Below are positions 34,455 to 44,138 of a stretch of DNA of 64,000 bases, piece after piece (the stretch's first letter is position 1; every line of letters starts with the position of its first letter). Source of the stretch: Gordonia polyisoprenivorans NBRC 16320 = JCM 10675 (GTDB lineage: Bacteria > Actinomycetota > Actinomycetes > Mycobacteriales > Mycobacteriaceae); assembly GCF_000241325.1 (NCBI RefSeq), contig NZ_BAEI01000068.1, forward strand, positions 1-64,000. The letters are read 5' to 3'. The notes under the pieces are model-generated. The model saw nothing but the letters and a program-made list of their open reading frames with translations, ran no database searches and was not told the DNA's origin. A program made the translations under genes and the position numbers.

Positions 34455-36176
34455 TCAGCGCCATTCACGCAGGGCGGCGATCCGCTCGCGCAGTTGATCC
34501 GCCGAGGCCATCGCGGTCGGTGGGCCACCGAGTTTGCTCCGCAGTTCGCTGTGCACGACCCCGTGCGGTTTCCCGGTGCGATGGTGGTGCATAGCGACGA
34601 GCGTGTTCAGTTCCTTGCGCAAGGCGTGCAGATTCTCGCCGACGGGCTTGACCGCGTCGGCGGCCGGGGTGGTGACCGGGGCGGCCGAACGCGTCTGGAC
34701 CTGGTCGGCCTGCCGCTGACGCAGGAGTGCGCGCACCTGATCGGCGTCGAGCAGGCCGGGTAGACCCAGGTAGTCCGACTCCTCGTCGCTGCCGGAGAAC
34801 GTCGCCGTGCCGAATGAGGAGCCGTCGAAGATCACCTGATCGAGTTCGGCGTCGGCGTGTAGGGATTGGAAACCCTTCTCCTCCTCGCCCGGCTCGTCCT
34901 TCTGCTTGTTGGCGTCGGTCAGCAGGGCGTCGTCGAGGCCGTCGCTGTCCCGATGCGGCTTGCCGAGCACGTGATCGCGCTCGGCCTCCATCTGGCTGGC
35001 GAGGTTCAGCAACACCGGCACCGACGGCAGGAACACGCTCGCCGTCTCACCCGGTCGGCGCGACCGGACGAATCGGCCGATGGCCTGCGCGAAGAACAAC
35101 GGCGTCGACGAACTCGTCGCATAGACGCCGACGGCCAGCCGCGGAACGTCGACACCTTCGGAGACCATGCGGACCGCCACCATCCACTCGTCGTCGGACT
35201 CGGCGAATTCCGCGATCCGCGACGATGCCTTCGGATCGTCGGAGAGCACGACCGACGGCATCCTTCCGGTGATCGCCTGCAACAGTTCGGCGTAGTCACG
35301 GGCGACGGTCTGATCGGTGGCGATGACAAGGCCACCCGCATCGGGCATACCGCCGGCCCGGATCTGTCCCAGCCGGGTGTGGGCGGCCTGCAGCACCGAC
35401 GGAATCCAGTCCCCGTGCGGGTCCAGGGCGGTCCGCCACGCGCGTGCGGTGTGCTCGGCCGACAGCGGCTCACCCAACCGTGCGGTGAACTCCTCGCCCG
35501 CGCTCGTGCGCCAACTCGCCTGACCCGAATAGGCCAGGAACACCACCGGTCGCACGACGCCGTCGGCGAGGGCGTCGGAGTATCCGTAGGTGTGGTCGGC
35601 GCGGGAGCGCAGCACCCCACCCTCTTCGGGTTCGTAGGTGACGAACGGGATCGGCGAGTCGTCGGATCGGAACGGCGTACCGGTCAGGGCGAGTCGGCGC
35701 TCGGCGTCGTCGAAGGCCTCACGGATCGCCTCACCCCACGACTTCGCGTCGCCGCCGTGGTGGATCTCGTCGAGGATCACCAGTGTGCGCCGGTTCTCGG
35801 TGCGCACCCGGTGCCGGGACGGGTGCGCGGCGACCTGCGCATAGGTCAGCGCGACGCCGTGATAGTCGGAGCTGGTCTGACCGGTCGCGTTGCGGAACCG
35901 GGAGTCCAGCAAGATGCCCACGCGAGCGGCGGCCTGGGCCCACTGATGCTTGAGGTGCTCGGTCGGCGTCACCACGGTGATCTGCTCCACCGTCCGGTCG
36001 TCGAGGAGTTCCCGCGCCACGCGCAGACCGAAGGTGGTCTTACCCGCACCGGGGGTCGCGACCGCCAGGAAGTCCTTCGGCCCCCGCGCGAGGTATCGGG
36101 TCAGCGCACGCCGCTGCCAGGCGCGGAGCGGGGGGCCCGAAATGGTGGCGGCGGCAAGGTCTTCGGCAGCGGTCAC
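34455..36176 (-). CDS. DEAD/DEAH-box helicase (superfamily 2)
   Basis: A 573-residue helicase. Motif I is AVATPGAGKTTFG, motif II is VILDEIHHGG (DEIH), motif III is ALTGTPF and motif VI is QAIGRFVRSRRPGE. The C-terminal about 170 residues have no known domain and include ELRSKLGGPPTAMASADQLRERI. A nucleic-acid remodelling role is likely; the partner is unknown. The frame is open to GTG 36269, but a -10-like TACTGT lies within that extension, so GTG 36176 (VTAAEDLAAAT) is preferred. Confidence 0.8.
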   Translation of the reverse strand: MTAAEDLAAATISGPPLRAWQRRALTRYLARGPKDFLAVATPGAGKTTFGLRVARELLDDRTVEQITVVTPTEHLKHQWAQAAARVGILLDSRFRNATGQTSSDYHGVALTYAQVAAHPSRHRVRTENRRTLVILDEIHHGGDAKSWGEAIREAFDDAERRLALTGTPFRSDDSPIPFVTYEPEEGGVLRSRADHTYGYSDALADGVVRPVVFLAYSGQASWRTSAGEEFTARLGEPLSAEHTARAWRTALDPHGDWIPSVLQAAHTRLGQIRAGGMPDAGGLVIATDQTVARDYAELLQAITGRMPSVVLSDDPKASSRIAEFAESDDEWMVAVRMVSEGVDVPRLAVGVYATSSSTPLFFAQAIGRFVRSRRPGETASVFLPSVPVLLNLASQMEAERDHVLGKPHRDSDGLDDALLTDANKQKDEPGEEEKGFQSLHADAELDQVIFDGSSFGTATFSGSDEESDYLGLPGLLDADQVRALLRQRQADQVQTRSAAPVTTPAADAVKPVGENLHALRKELNTLVAMHHHRTGKPHGVVHSELRSKLGGPPTAMASADQLRERIAALREWR

Positions 36177-36526
36177 TGGCAGCTGACTCCGGGGGTCGGT
36201 GGACGGGGAATCCGTCGGTGTTCCCGGTCGAACCCGGGCGACACAGTATGCCGGGCGATCGGCCGGCACACCTCACGGACGGGCCAATGCTACCGAGCGG
36301 TTCCGACACCCGCGTGGGCGACACGGTGTGGGACACAACGTGCCGTCGAGGCGTCGGGCACCACGGTGCCGAGGCGCGGGGGCCGTGCAGTCGAGGTGTG
36401 CAGGAAACGCCGAGGACTCCGCGTGCGACACGCGCATTGGGCACGTCGCGGCCATGGTGGCGCACATCACCTTCGCCGATCGTGGATGCTGTAACCATCA
36501 GCACCCGACGACGCAACCCCGCTCCG

Positions 36527-37873
36527 ATGACTCCCGACGACGTCACGTCGTCGGGCGCACGTCGTGGCCCGGTCCCCGAGGCGGCCGGACGCCCGGGTGC
36601 CGATCCGCCGCCGGGTGCTCTGCTCCCCCGACCCCCTCGCGCACCGCACCCCGACCGCGGTGAGATCCCGACCGCACCGCTGCACTCGGCGCGCCGCCCG
36701 GCACCGTCGTCGGTCGAACTCGACGCACCCGACCCCAACCACCGGGCGCTCGCCGACCCGGGGCAGCCCGAGACGGCCCACCCCGGCTCACCCCCACCTG
36801 GCGCCGACCCGCGGACGGACAAGGAACTCGGGCGCGACGACCCGACGGTCGAACCGCCCGAGACCCCGCGGCGTCCGGTGGTACGCAACGTCCCGATCCT
36901 GATCTGGCGGACGATCGTGAAGTCCTGGGATGACGGGATCGTGGGCTGGGCCGCGCAGGCCGCGTTCTGGCAGGCGCTGTCGCTGCCTCCCCTGCTCCTC
37001 GGACTGCTCGGCAGCGTCGGCTATCTCTCGGGCTGGTTCGGTCCCGACACCGTCGACGTGATCTCCGATCGCATCCTGGCGTTCGCGAACCGCACCTTCT
37101 CACCCAATGTGGTCAACGACCTGATCAAGCCGACCGTCGACAACGTCCTGGGCCGCGGACGTGTCGGTGTCATCTCGGTCGGCTTCATCCTGTCGTTGTG
37201 GGCGGGGTCATCGGCGGTGTCGTGCTTCGTCGCCTCGATCGTGCGTGCCCACGACCAACACGAGGTCCGAAATCCGGTGTGGCAGAGGATCTTCGCGCTG
37301 CTGCTCTACCTCGGGTTTCTCACCGTCGCGGTCCCGCTGCTCCCCCTGGTCGCGCTCGGCCCCAACTATCTCCGAGAGATCGTGCCGGAATCCTGGGACC
37401 CGATCGTCACCAACGCGATCGATTTCGGGTACTTCCCGTTCGTGGCGTTGCTGCTCATGCTGGTGCTGACCACGCTCTATCATCTGGCGCTGCCCAACCC
37501 ACTGCCCTGGCATCGCCTGGTGGGAGGCGCGATCGTCGCGGGAATCGTCTTCTGGGTGGCCAGCTACTTCCTGCGGCTCTATCTGGCCGCGATCACGCGG
37601 GCGGGCTACACCTATGGCGCGCTGGCCACCCCGATCGCGTTCCTGCTCTTCACGTTCTTCCTCGGGTTCGCGATCGTGGTCGGCGCCGAGTTCAACGCCG
37701 CGGTGCAGTCCCTGTGGCCTGCGCGGCCCGCGGTGACCGCGCAGGTCCGGGACTGGGTCCACCACCAGACCGCAGAGGTCACCGGACAGCTCAAGACGCT
37801 GCCCGAGCGCCTGTCGACCGGTCCGATCAGCCGACGAAACCGGCCGAGTGGGCATTCACCCGACGATTCGTGA
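36527..37873 (+). CDS. YihY/BrkB family membrane protein
   Basis: A 448-residue protein. Residues 1-120 are a Pro/Asp/Arg-rich hydrophilic tail; from about 127 the YihY domain follows with six membrane helices, including WAAQAAFWQALSLPPLLLGLLG, VGVISVGFILSLWAGSSAV and YGALATPIAFLLFTFFLGFAIVVGAEFNA. The family was once wrongly called ribonuclease BN; its true function is unclear. Corresponds to Rv2707. ATG 36527 is the best start; there is no strong Shine-Dalgarno. The 350-nt spacer before it shows no other feature. Confidence 0.83.
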   Translation: MTPDDVTSSGARRGPVPEAAGRPGADPPPGALLPRPPRAPHPDRGEIPTAPLHSARRPAPSSVELDAPDPNHRALADPGQPETAHPGSPPPGADPRTDKELGRDDPTVEPPETPRRPVVRNVPILIWRTIVKSWDDGIVGWAAQAAFWQALSLPPLLLGLLGSVGYLSGWFGPDTVDVISDRILAFANRTFSPNVVNDLIKPTVDNVLGRGRVGVISVGFILSLWAGSSAVSCFVASIVRAHDQHEVRNPVWQRIFALLLYLGFLTVAVPLLPLVALGPNYLREIVPESWDPIVTNAIDFGYFPFVALLLMLVLTTLYHLALPNPLPWHRLVGGAIVAGIVFWVASYFLRLYLAAITRAGYTYGALATPIAFLLFTFFLGFAIVVGAEFNAAVQSLWPARPAVTAQVRDWVHHQTAEVTGQLKTLPERLSTGPISRRNRPSGHSPDDS

Positions 37874-37907
37874 CGACCACGATTCCCGATCGCCGGCGAT
37901 CAGGCAC

Positions 37908-38210
37908 TCATTCCTTACGCATCCGCTTATAGATCTTCTTGCACTTCGGGCACACCGGCGAGCCCGGCTTGGCCGATCGGGTCACCGGAAAGGTCTCCCC
38001 GCAGAGGGCCACGACATGAGTACCCATGACCGCGCTCTCGGCGATCTTGTCCTTCTTGACGTAATGGAAGAACTTGGGCCGGTCGTCGTCACCGCGATCG
38101 GTGGCGTCGGCGTCGGGACGTTCGTCGGTGGTGGTGTCGGTCCGCACATCGGTGTCGATGCGTTCGTCGATGTCGGGCCGCTCAATGGTTTCGGTGGGCA
38201 TGCCCACCAT
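37908..38210 (-). CDS. DUF3039 zinc-ribbon-like protein
   Basis: A 100-residue protein. The first 45 residues are Asp/Thr-rich and acidic. The conserved part, FFHYVKKDKIAESAVMGTHVVALCGE followed by PVCPKCKKIYKRM, has one Cys plus a CxxC, probably binding zinc with His. ATG 38210 and 38201 are both possible. Corresponds to Rv2708c and faces the DUF3099 gene, as in mycobacteria. Function unknown. Confidence 0.84.
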   Translation of the reverse strand: MVGMPTETIERPDIDERIDTDVRTDTTTDERPDADATDRGDDDRPKFFHYVKKDKIAESAVMGTHVVALCGETFPVTRSAKPGSPVCPKCKKIYKRMRKE

Positions 38211-38335
38211 TGTGCGCCACCCGGGCTGGACCGGGTCACCCCTGCCGAACCCAAGGCACTCGAGAACGCAACGGAATCGAATAATCGGACATAACCGACA
38301 GTGCGACCGTTCGGGGAAAGTGGGACAGTGGAGTC

Positions 38336-38734
38336 ATGGGTGAGCGGGACGACAACGGCGAGCGGTCCGGGACGGATCGATCGAAGGCAGATGCATTCCT
38401 CATCACCGGCGCCCCGACACCGTACGACGAGCAGCATCGCGCCCGTGTCCGCAAATACCTGACACTGATGGCGTTCCGTGTCCCGGCCCTGATCATCGCG
38501 GGCATCGTGTACTCGTCGACCGGTTCGGGCTGGTGGGCGCTGGCCATCATCGCCGCATCGATCCCGCTGCCGTGGGTGGCGGTGCTGATCGCCAACGATC
38601 GGCCTCCGCGCAAGCGCGGCGAGGTTCCGCACTACCTGTACGGGTCCGATCACACCGTCGTCGGCCCGGCTCCGCTCGGAACCACTGCCCGAACGATCGA
38701 TTCGACGTCCTCGGAGACACCGCCAGGGGCCTGA
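38336..38734 (+). CDS. DUF3099 small membrane protein
   Basis: A 132-residue protein with two membrane helices (about residues 45-60 and 64-83: AFRVPALIIAGIVYSS and WWALAIIAASIPLPWVAVLIAN). The soluble N-terminus has DAFLITGAPTPYDEQHRARVRKYL, the DUF3099 core. GTGGAG precedes ATG 38336. Corresponds to Rv2709, directly before sigB. Function unknown. Confidence 0.85.
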   Translation: MGERDDNGERSGTDRSKADAFLITGAPTPYDEQHRARVRKYLTLMAFRVPALIIAGIVYSSTGSGWWALAIIAASIPLPWVAVLIANDRPPRKRGEVPHYLYGSDHTVVGPAPLGTTARTIDSTSSETPPGA

Positions 38735-38844
38735 CCGTGTTCCGCGGATTCACCGATCTCAGCAACTTCTCAGAACCACCGACGGTGAGGTGCGTATATC
38801 AGCAGGTCAGCATGGTGACCGAAAGGTAAGGAACTCCGGCGTCG

Positions 38845-38870
38845 GGAACTATCGGCGTCGGTGCGGCGTT
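38845..38870 (+). promoter_or_regulatory. ECF-type (SigE/SigH-like) promoter of sigB
   Basis: GGAAC (38845-38849), then 17 nt, then CGTT (38867-38870): the spacing and sequence match the mycobacterial SigE/SigH consensus known to drive sigB. A second GGAAC at 38830 is less well spaced. The predicted start leaves a leader of about 28 nt. Confidence 0.65.
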
Positions 38871-38905
38871 GGACCATCTGAATGCACTCAAGTCAGGAGG
38901 CCGGA

Positions 38906-39925
38906 ATGTCACGCTCCACCGTTGCTCGCTCCACCACCCCTACCACCGATTTCTCCGCCGAGCCCACCACCTCCACTCGTCCTGCCATGACAGAGCAGGA
39001 TCTCGACGCCCAATCGCCCGCCGCCGACCTCGTCCGGGTCTATCTCAACGGCATCGGCCGCACCGCGCTGCTCAACGCCGAACAGGAGGTCGAGCTCGCC
39101 AAGCAGATCGAGGCGGGCCTCTACGCCAAGCACGTCCTGGCCACCCGTAAGCGTTTGAGTGCCGCCAAGAAGCGCGACCTCAACACCGTGGTCCGTGAGG
39201 GCGAGGCAGCGCGTGCGCATCTCCTCGAGGCCAACCTGCGTCTGGTGGTCTCGCTGGCCAAGCGCTACACCGGTCGCGGTATGCCGTTGCTCGACCTCAT
39301 CCAGGAGGGCAACCTCGGCCTGATCCGCGCCATGGAGAAGTTCGACTACGCCAAGGGATTCAAGTTCTCGACGTATGCCACCTGGTGGATTCGTCAGGCC
39401 ATCACCCGCGGTATGGCCGATCAGAGCCGCACCATCCGGCTGCCCGTCCATCTCGTGGAGCAGGTCAACAAGATCGCCCGCATCAAGCGCGAGTTGCATC
39501 AGCAGCTCGGCCGCGAGGCGACCGACGACGAGCTGGCCAACGAGTCGGGCATTCCCGCCGAGAAGATCGCCGATCTCCTCGACCACAGCCGCGATCCGGT
39601 GAGTCTGGACATGCCGGTCGGCAGCGACGAAGAGGCCCCGCTGGGCGACTTCATCGAGGATGCCGAGGCAACCTCGGCCGAGAACGCAGTCATCGCGGGT
39701 CTGCTGCACTCGGACGTGCGCGCCGTTCTCGCCACCCTCGACGAGCGTGAACAGCAGGTCATCCGCATGCGCTACGGCCTCGACGACGGTCAACCGCGCA
39801 CGCTCGACCAGATCGGCCGGATGTTCGGACTCTCCCGTGAGCGTGTTCGGCAGATCGAGCGCGAGGTGATGGGCAAGCTGCGTCAGGGCGATCGCGCCGA
39901 ACGCCTGCGCGCCTACGCCAGCTGA
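38906..39925 (+). CDS. sigB: Principal-like sigma factor SigB
   Basis: A 339-residue group 2 sigma-70, very similar to SigA but without its long N-terminal region. Region 2 contains FKFSTYATWWIRQAITRG, and region 4 ends LDQIGRMFGLSRERVRQIEREVMGKLR. It controls general stress and stationary-phase genes. AGGAGG stands 5 nt before ATG 38906, so the upstream in-frame ATG 38882 is rejected. An ECF-type promoter lies just upstream. Confidence 0.95.
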   Translation: MSRSTVARSTTPTTDFSAEPTTSTRPAMTEQDLDAQSPAADLVRVYLNGIGRTALLNAEQEVELAKQIEAGLYAKHVLATRKRLSAAKKRDLNTVVREGEAARAHLLEANLRLVVSLAKRYTGRGMPLLDLIQEGNLGLIRAMEKFDYAKGFKFSTYATWWIRQAITRGMADQSRTIRLPVHLVEQVNKIARIKRELHQQLGREATDDELANESGIPAEKIADLLDHSRDPVSLDMPVGSDEEAPLGDFIEDAEATSAENAVIAGLLHSDVRAVLATLDEREQQVIRMRYGLDDGQPRTLDQIGRMFGLSRERVRQIEREVMGKLRQGDRAERLRAYAS

Positions 39926-39970
39926 CTCGCGGCCGCCCCGGTCAACACATTCCGGTCTGGCTGAGCCGGC

Positions 39971-42901
39971 CTAGCTGAGCCTCCTCGGTCCGGTGTCCCT
40001 CCTCGAGGGCACCGGACCGATGCGTATCCGGGCATTGAGAATCGCAGCGCCGTCGGGCGAGACCAGGATCGGATCACAGGTGACTTCCCGGATCTCCGGG
40101 ATGTCCTCGACGAGGGTCGAGATGCGTTGCAGGATGTCGACGAGAGCGGCCTTGTCGGCGGGGCGCTCACCGCGGAATCCGTCGAGCAGCGGCGCCGAGC
40201 GAGGCGCATCGATGAGATCGGCGGCGTCCCGATCCGACAGTGGCACCGCGCGGTACGCACGATCGCCGAGAAGTTCAAAGGTGCTGCCGGACAAGCCGAA
40301 TGAGATCAGCGGCCCGAATGACGGGTCATCACGCATGGTGATGACGGTCCCCACCCCCTTGGGCGCCATCTTCTGCACGTGTAGGACGCCGTCGCCGGTC
40401 AGTTCGGTCAGCTCGGCGAACGCCGTCACCACCGCGGTGGGATCGGGGAGATCCAGCCGCGCACCCTCGCGGTCGAGACGGCCCCGCCAGCCCGGCGAGG
40501 TGGCCTTGACCGCCACCGGAAAACCCAGCTCGCGGGCGGCGGCACTGGCCTCGTGCATCGTACGTACCTCGCGGAACGCCACGACATCGATGCCGTACCA
40601 GGTCAGCAGCCGGGCCGCGGCAACCTCGTTCAGCAGCCGACCGGTCGGTTCGGTATCGGGGGTGTTCTCGTCCGGTGTGGTGCGCTCCCCGTCGGTGGCC
40701 TCGAGGCCCGCCATCTCCTCCCGGACGAACATGCGGGCGGCTTCGGGATCGACGTCGGCAGGCCGGATGACGGTCGGCTCGGGCCGGGCGCGCCAGCGCG
40801 CGTACTGCCACGCGTTGGCCAGCGCGGACGCCGCGCGTTCGGGGCTGCCGTAGGACGGTATCGATCCCCGCTCCGGCAGGCCGTTCGGGCCGGGACGCAT
40901 GAGTCCGGGCGGGATGCCCTCGACCGCCAGGAACGTCGTCACGATGGGCTTGGCCGCATCGGCGTCCGGGGTGTTGGCCGCGGCCATCAGCGCGCGGGCG
41001 TGCCAGTCGGCGTCGACCGCCACCGGCGGCACGAACACCACGATGATCGCGTCGACCTGGTCGTCGGCCATCGCCGCGGCCACTGCCGACTCGAACTCCT
41101 CCTCCGACGCGCCGGCCCCGATGTCGACGGTGCCGATCACGTCCAGACCACCGTTGCGGGCGGTGTCGGCGGCGAGGCTGCCGAGTACCGACGAGTTGCC
41201 GATGATCCGGGTGCGCGGCCCGCGCGGCAGCGGCTGATAGGCGAATATCGTTGCGCAGTCGAACAATTCCGGGATGGTGTCGACCTGGATCACGCCGGCC
41301 TGCTCGAGCACCATCTGCGCGATGCGGTCGTCGAGGGTGGCCGCGGCCGATCGGGCGGCACGCACCGCGGTCAGCGCCCCCTTGCCGGACTTGACCGCCA
41401 CGATGGGTTTGGTCCGCGAGACGCGACGCGCGATGCGCGAGAACTTCCGCGGGTTACCGAAGCTCTCCAGATAGAGCAGCACCACATCGGTCGCGGTGTC
41501 GGTGTCCCAGTACTGCAGCAGGTCGTTGCCGGAGACGTCGGCGCGGTTACCTGCCGAGACGAAGGTCGACAGACCGATCTGGCGCCGCGCGGCGGTGTCG
41601 AGGATGGCGATGCCCAGCGCACCGGACTGGCAGAAGAAGCCGACCCGCCCGGCGGCGGGGATACGCGGTGCCAATGTCGCGTTGAGTGCGACCTGTGGGT
41701 CGTTGTTGGCGACGCCGAGGGCGTTGGGCCCGACCAGACGCATGCCGTGTTCGCGCACCTGCTCGAGCAGGCGCCGCTCACTGGCCAGGCCCGCCTCACC
41801 GGCCTCACCGAACCCCGACGACACGATGACCAGGGTGCGCACGCCCTTGACGAGGCAGTCGTCGAGGACGTCGTCGACGACTGCTGCGGGTACGGCCACG
41901 ACCGCGAGGTCCACGGGATCCGGGATGTCGCGCACCGTCTCGTAAGCACGGATACCCCGCACCGACGGTGGCCGCTGCCGGTCACGCAGACGCGGATTGC
42001 CATGCGCCACCGGATGTCCCACCACGTGGTGGCCGGCCGCGCCATCGGCGTGCGCCTGCTCGTCGGTGTCGTCACCGTGGTGTCCGGGCCCGTTGACCGG
42101 GAACACCGGTCCGGCGAATCCGCCGGCGATGATGTTGGCCAACAGGGCGTTGCCGACCTTCTTCGGATCGGTGGATGCACCGATCACCGCCACCGACATG
42201 GGTCGCAGCAGATTGGCGACGCTACGCGCCTCGGACGCACGTTCGCGGGCGTTGCGCACCGACAGCAACGCCTCGGTCGGGTCGATGGTGAACTCGACGT
42301 GAACCGTCGCGCCGTCGAAGGCGCGCGAGATCTGGTATCCGGCATCCCGGAACACCGCGACCATGTTCGGGTTCTCGCTGAGCACCTCCGCCTCGAATCG
42401 GGTGAAGCCGTTCTCCGCGGCGGCGCCGGCGAGGTGTTCGAGAAGGATCGGCCCCAGTCCGCGTCCCTGATGTGCGTCGGCGACGACGAAGGCGACCTCG
42501 GCCGATTCGGGTTTGCCGTCGGCGGCGAGGCCCTCGTAGATGCCGATCGCGATGAACTCACCACCGAGCACGGCGACCAGCGCCACCCGCTGCTGGTGAT
42601 CGACCGTGGTCATCCGAACCACCTCGCGCGGCGGCAGCGTCGGGGTGGGGCCGAAGTACCGCATGTAGCGGGTGCGTTCGCTCAGCCCGGCATGAAACCG
42701 GACAACGCGATCGGCGTCGTCGGGGACGATCGGCCGGAGATGCACCACGCCACCGTCGGAGGCCAGGACGTCGGCGATCCAGTGCCGCGGGTAATCCCAG
42801 GGCCCGCGCGGGACCGGCCCCTCCACCGTGCGCGCTCCCGCGGTGGTGTCGGCGTCGACGTCCGACTGCCCTGCGTCGTCCGAGGTGGGTTGCTCAGTCA
42901 C
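39971..42901 (-). CDS. GNAT / acyl-CoA-synthetase-like protein acetyltransferase (PatA type)
   Basis: A 976-residue fusion. A GNAT domain covers about residues 48-215 (VVADAHQGRGLGPILLEHLAG is the acetyl-CoA loop). Then follow a CoA-binding domain (MSVAVIGASTDPKKVGNALLANI), a succinyl-CoA-ligase-like domain and an ATP-grasp domain at the C-terminus. This domain order matches PatA of Streptomyces lividans, which acetylates acyl-CoA synthetases. A His-rich insertion of about 43 residues interrupts the CoA-binding domain. The GTG start overlaps the stop of the deacetylase gene by 8 nt. A hairpin within the last codons (39986-40019) may end transcription of both this gene and sigB. Confidence 0.86.
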   Translation of the reverse strand: MTEQPTSDDAGQSDVDADTTAGARTVEGPVPRGPWDYPRHWIADVLASDGGVVHLRPIVPDDADRVVRFHAGLSERTRYMRYFGPTPTLPPREVVRMTTVDHQQRVALVAVLGGEFIAIGIYEGLAADGKPESAEVAFVVADAHQGRGLGPILLEHLAGAAAENGFTRFEAEVLSENPNMVAVFRDAGYQISRAFDGATVHVEFTIDPTEALLSVRNARERASEARSVANLLRPMSVAVIGASTDPKKVGNALLANIIAGGFAGPVFPVNGPGHHGDDTDEQAHADGAAGHHVVGHPVAHGNPRLRDRQRPPSVRGIRAYETVRDIPDPVDLAVVAVPAAVVDDVLDDCLVKGVRTLVIVSSGFGEAGEAGLASERRLLEQVREHGMRLVGPNALGVANNDPQVALNATLAPRIPAAGRVGFFCQSGALGIAILDTAARRQIGLSTFVSAGNRADVSGNDLLQYWDTDTATDVVLLYLESFGNPRKFSRIARRVSRTKPIVAVKSGKGALTAVRAARSAAATLDDRIAQMVLEQAGVIQVDTIPELFDCATIFAYQPLPRGPRTRIIGNSSVLGSLAADTARNGGLDVIGTVDIGAGASEEEFESAVAAAMADDQVDAIIVVFVPPVAVDADWHARALMAAANTPDADAAKPIVTTFLAVEGIPPGLMRPGPNGLPERGSIPSYGSPERAASALANAWQYARWRARPEPTVIRPADVDPEAARMFVREEMAGLEATDGERTTPDENTPDTEPTGRLLNEVAAARLLTWYGIDVVAFREVRTMHEASAAARELGFPVAVKATSPGWRGRLDREGARLDLPDPTAVVTAFAELTELTGDGVLHVQKMAPKGVGTVITMRDDPSFGPLISFGLSGSTFELLGDRAYRAVPLSDRDAADLIDAPRSAPLLDGFRGERPADKAALVDILQRISTLVEDIPEIREVTCDPILVSPDGAAILNARIRIGPVPSRRDTGPRRLS
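39986..40019. terminator. Hairpin at the patA-like/sigB convergent ends
   Basis: CGGTCCGGTG pairs with CACCGGACCG and an inner CCCTC with GAGGG, with one bulged T. It lies inside the last codons of the minus-strand gene and 60 nt after the sigB stop. Confidence 0.5.
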
Positions 42902-44138
42902 GCGGATCCTCCGGGTCGAGTCCGTGCAGCGGGAAGACCGCCTTGCGGGTGGCCATGATGGCGCGATCGGTCTGTCGCAGCGCCGACTCGTCGATACCGG
43001 GCGGTGCTTCCTGACCGGTGTCGCCGTCCCAGGCGACATAGCCGACGTCGCCGTCGTCGCTCATCGTGCCCACCGGTGCCGCCGAATACTCCGAGTAGAT
43101 CGTGCCCGCGACCTCGGTCGCGGTCTCACACCATTGCTCACCGATGGTGGTCTCGACGGGGATGTCGCGGTCGAGGACCACGCCGAGCAGGTGCGTCCAA
43201 CTGCGCGGTACGACGTTGACCACGCCGTAGCCCCCGCCACCGACCGCGATCCACCGTCCCTCACAGTACTTTTCGGCGAGGTCACGCATGGCGATCATCG
43301 CCGCGCGTTGTCCGTCGACGGTCAGTGCCAGATCGGTCAGCGGGTCGGCGCGGTGACTGTCCGCACCGCACTGGCTGATCAGGATCTGTGGTGCGAACTC
43401 GGCGATCATCGATGGCACCACCGCATGAAACCCTCTCAGCCACAACCGGTCCGGGGTGTTCGGCATGAACGGCAGATTCACCGCGGTGCCGTGTGCATCC
43501 TCCTCACCGATCTCGGTCGGCCAACCGGTGCCGGGCCACAGGGTGGCCGGATGCTGGTGCAGCGAGATGGTCATGACACGCGGGTCGGCGACGAACTCGG
43601 CCTGCACCCCGTCACCGTGGTGGGCGTCGATGTCGATGTAGGCGATGCGGTCGTAGCCGTGGTCGAGCAACCACCGGATGGCGACCGAACAGTCGTTGTA
43701 GATACAGAACCCCGCGGCCCGCGATCGCATGGCATGGTGCATGCCGCCGCCGATGTTGACCGCCCGGCGCACCGATCCCGATGCGACGGCCTGCGCGGCG
43801 GCGAGCGTCCCACCGACGAGCAGCCGAGCGGCTTCGTGCATCCCGTCGAAGACGGGATTGTCGGCGTCACCGAGTCCGAACAGCCGCGCCAGCAACGGCC
43901 CGGACAACGACGCGGTGCCCGATCCGACGGCCCGCACGGCATCGATGTAGTCGCGGGAGTGCACCGGGATCAGCGCGTCGTCGTCGATCTGCAACGGGTC
44001 GGCGAGGTCGACGTCGTCGAGTACCCCGAGACTGCGCGCCAACGACATCGTCAACGCCAGACGCACGGGGTTCATCGGGTGGGAGTGCGCCCACCGGTAG
44101 GACAGGAAGTCCTCACTCCAGATCACCGCTGCACTCAT
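42894..44138 (-). CDS. acuC: AcuC-type class I lysine deacetylase
   Basis: A 414-residue histone-deacetylase-fold enzyme. The catalytic His pair is in NIGGGMHHAM; zinc ligands are in IDIDAHHGDG and QCGADSHRADPL; the C-terminal GGGGYGVVNV supplies the Tyr. It removes acetyl groups from lysines, in Bacillus reactivating acetyl-CoA synthetase. TGGAG lies 7 nt before ATG 44138. The downstream gene encodes the matching acetyltransferase, so writer and eraser form one operon. Confidence 0.9.
   Translation of the reverse strand: MSAAVIWSEDFLSYRWAHSHPMNPVRLALTMSLARSLGVLDDVDLADPLQIDDDALIPVHSRDYIDAVRAVGSGTASLSGPLLARLFGLGDADNPVFDGMHEAARLLVGGTLAAAQAVASGSVRRAVNIGGGMHHAMRSRAAGFCIYNDCSVAIRWLLDHGYDRIAYIDIDAHHGDGVQAEFVADPRVMTISLHQHPATLWPGTGWPTEIGEEDAHGTAVNLPFMPNTPDRLWLRGFHAVVPSMIAEFAPQILISQCGADSHRADPLTDLALTVDGQRAAMIAMRDLAEKYCEGRWIAVGGGGYGVVNVVPRSWTHLLGVVLDRDIPVETTIGEQWCETATEVAGTIYSEYSAAPVGTMSDDGDVGYVAWDGDTGQEAPPGIDESALRQTDRAIMATRKAVFPLHGLDPEDPRD

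Noticed and set aside
37888..37901. Palindrome GATCGCCGGCGATC after yihY
   Set aside because: Short with no loop and no T-run; such palindromes are expected by chance in this base composition.
40553..42958. 801-residue open frame antisense to the acetyltransferase
   Set aside because: High-GC shadow frame; no recognisable domain, and the opposite strand encodes a clear multi-domain enzyme.
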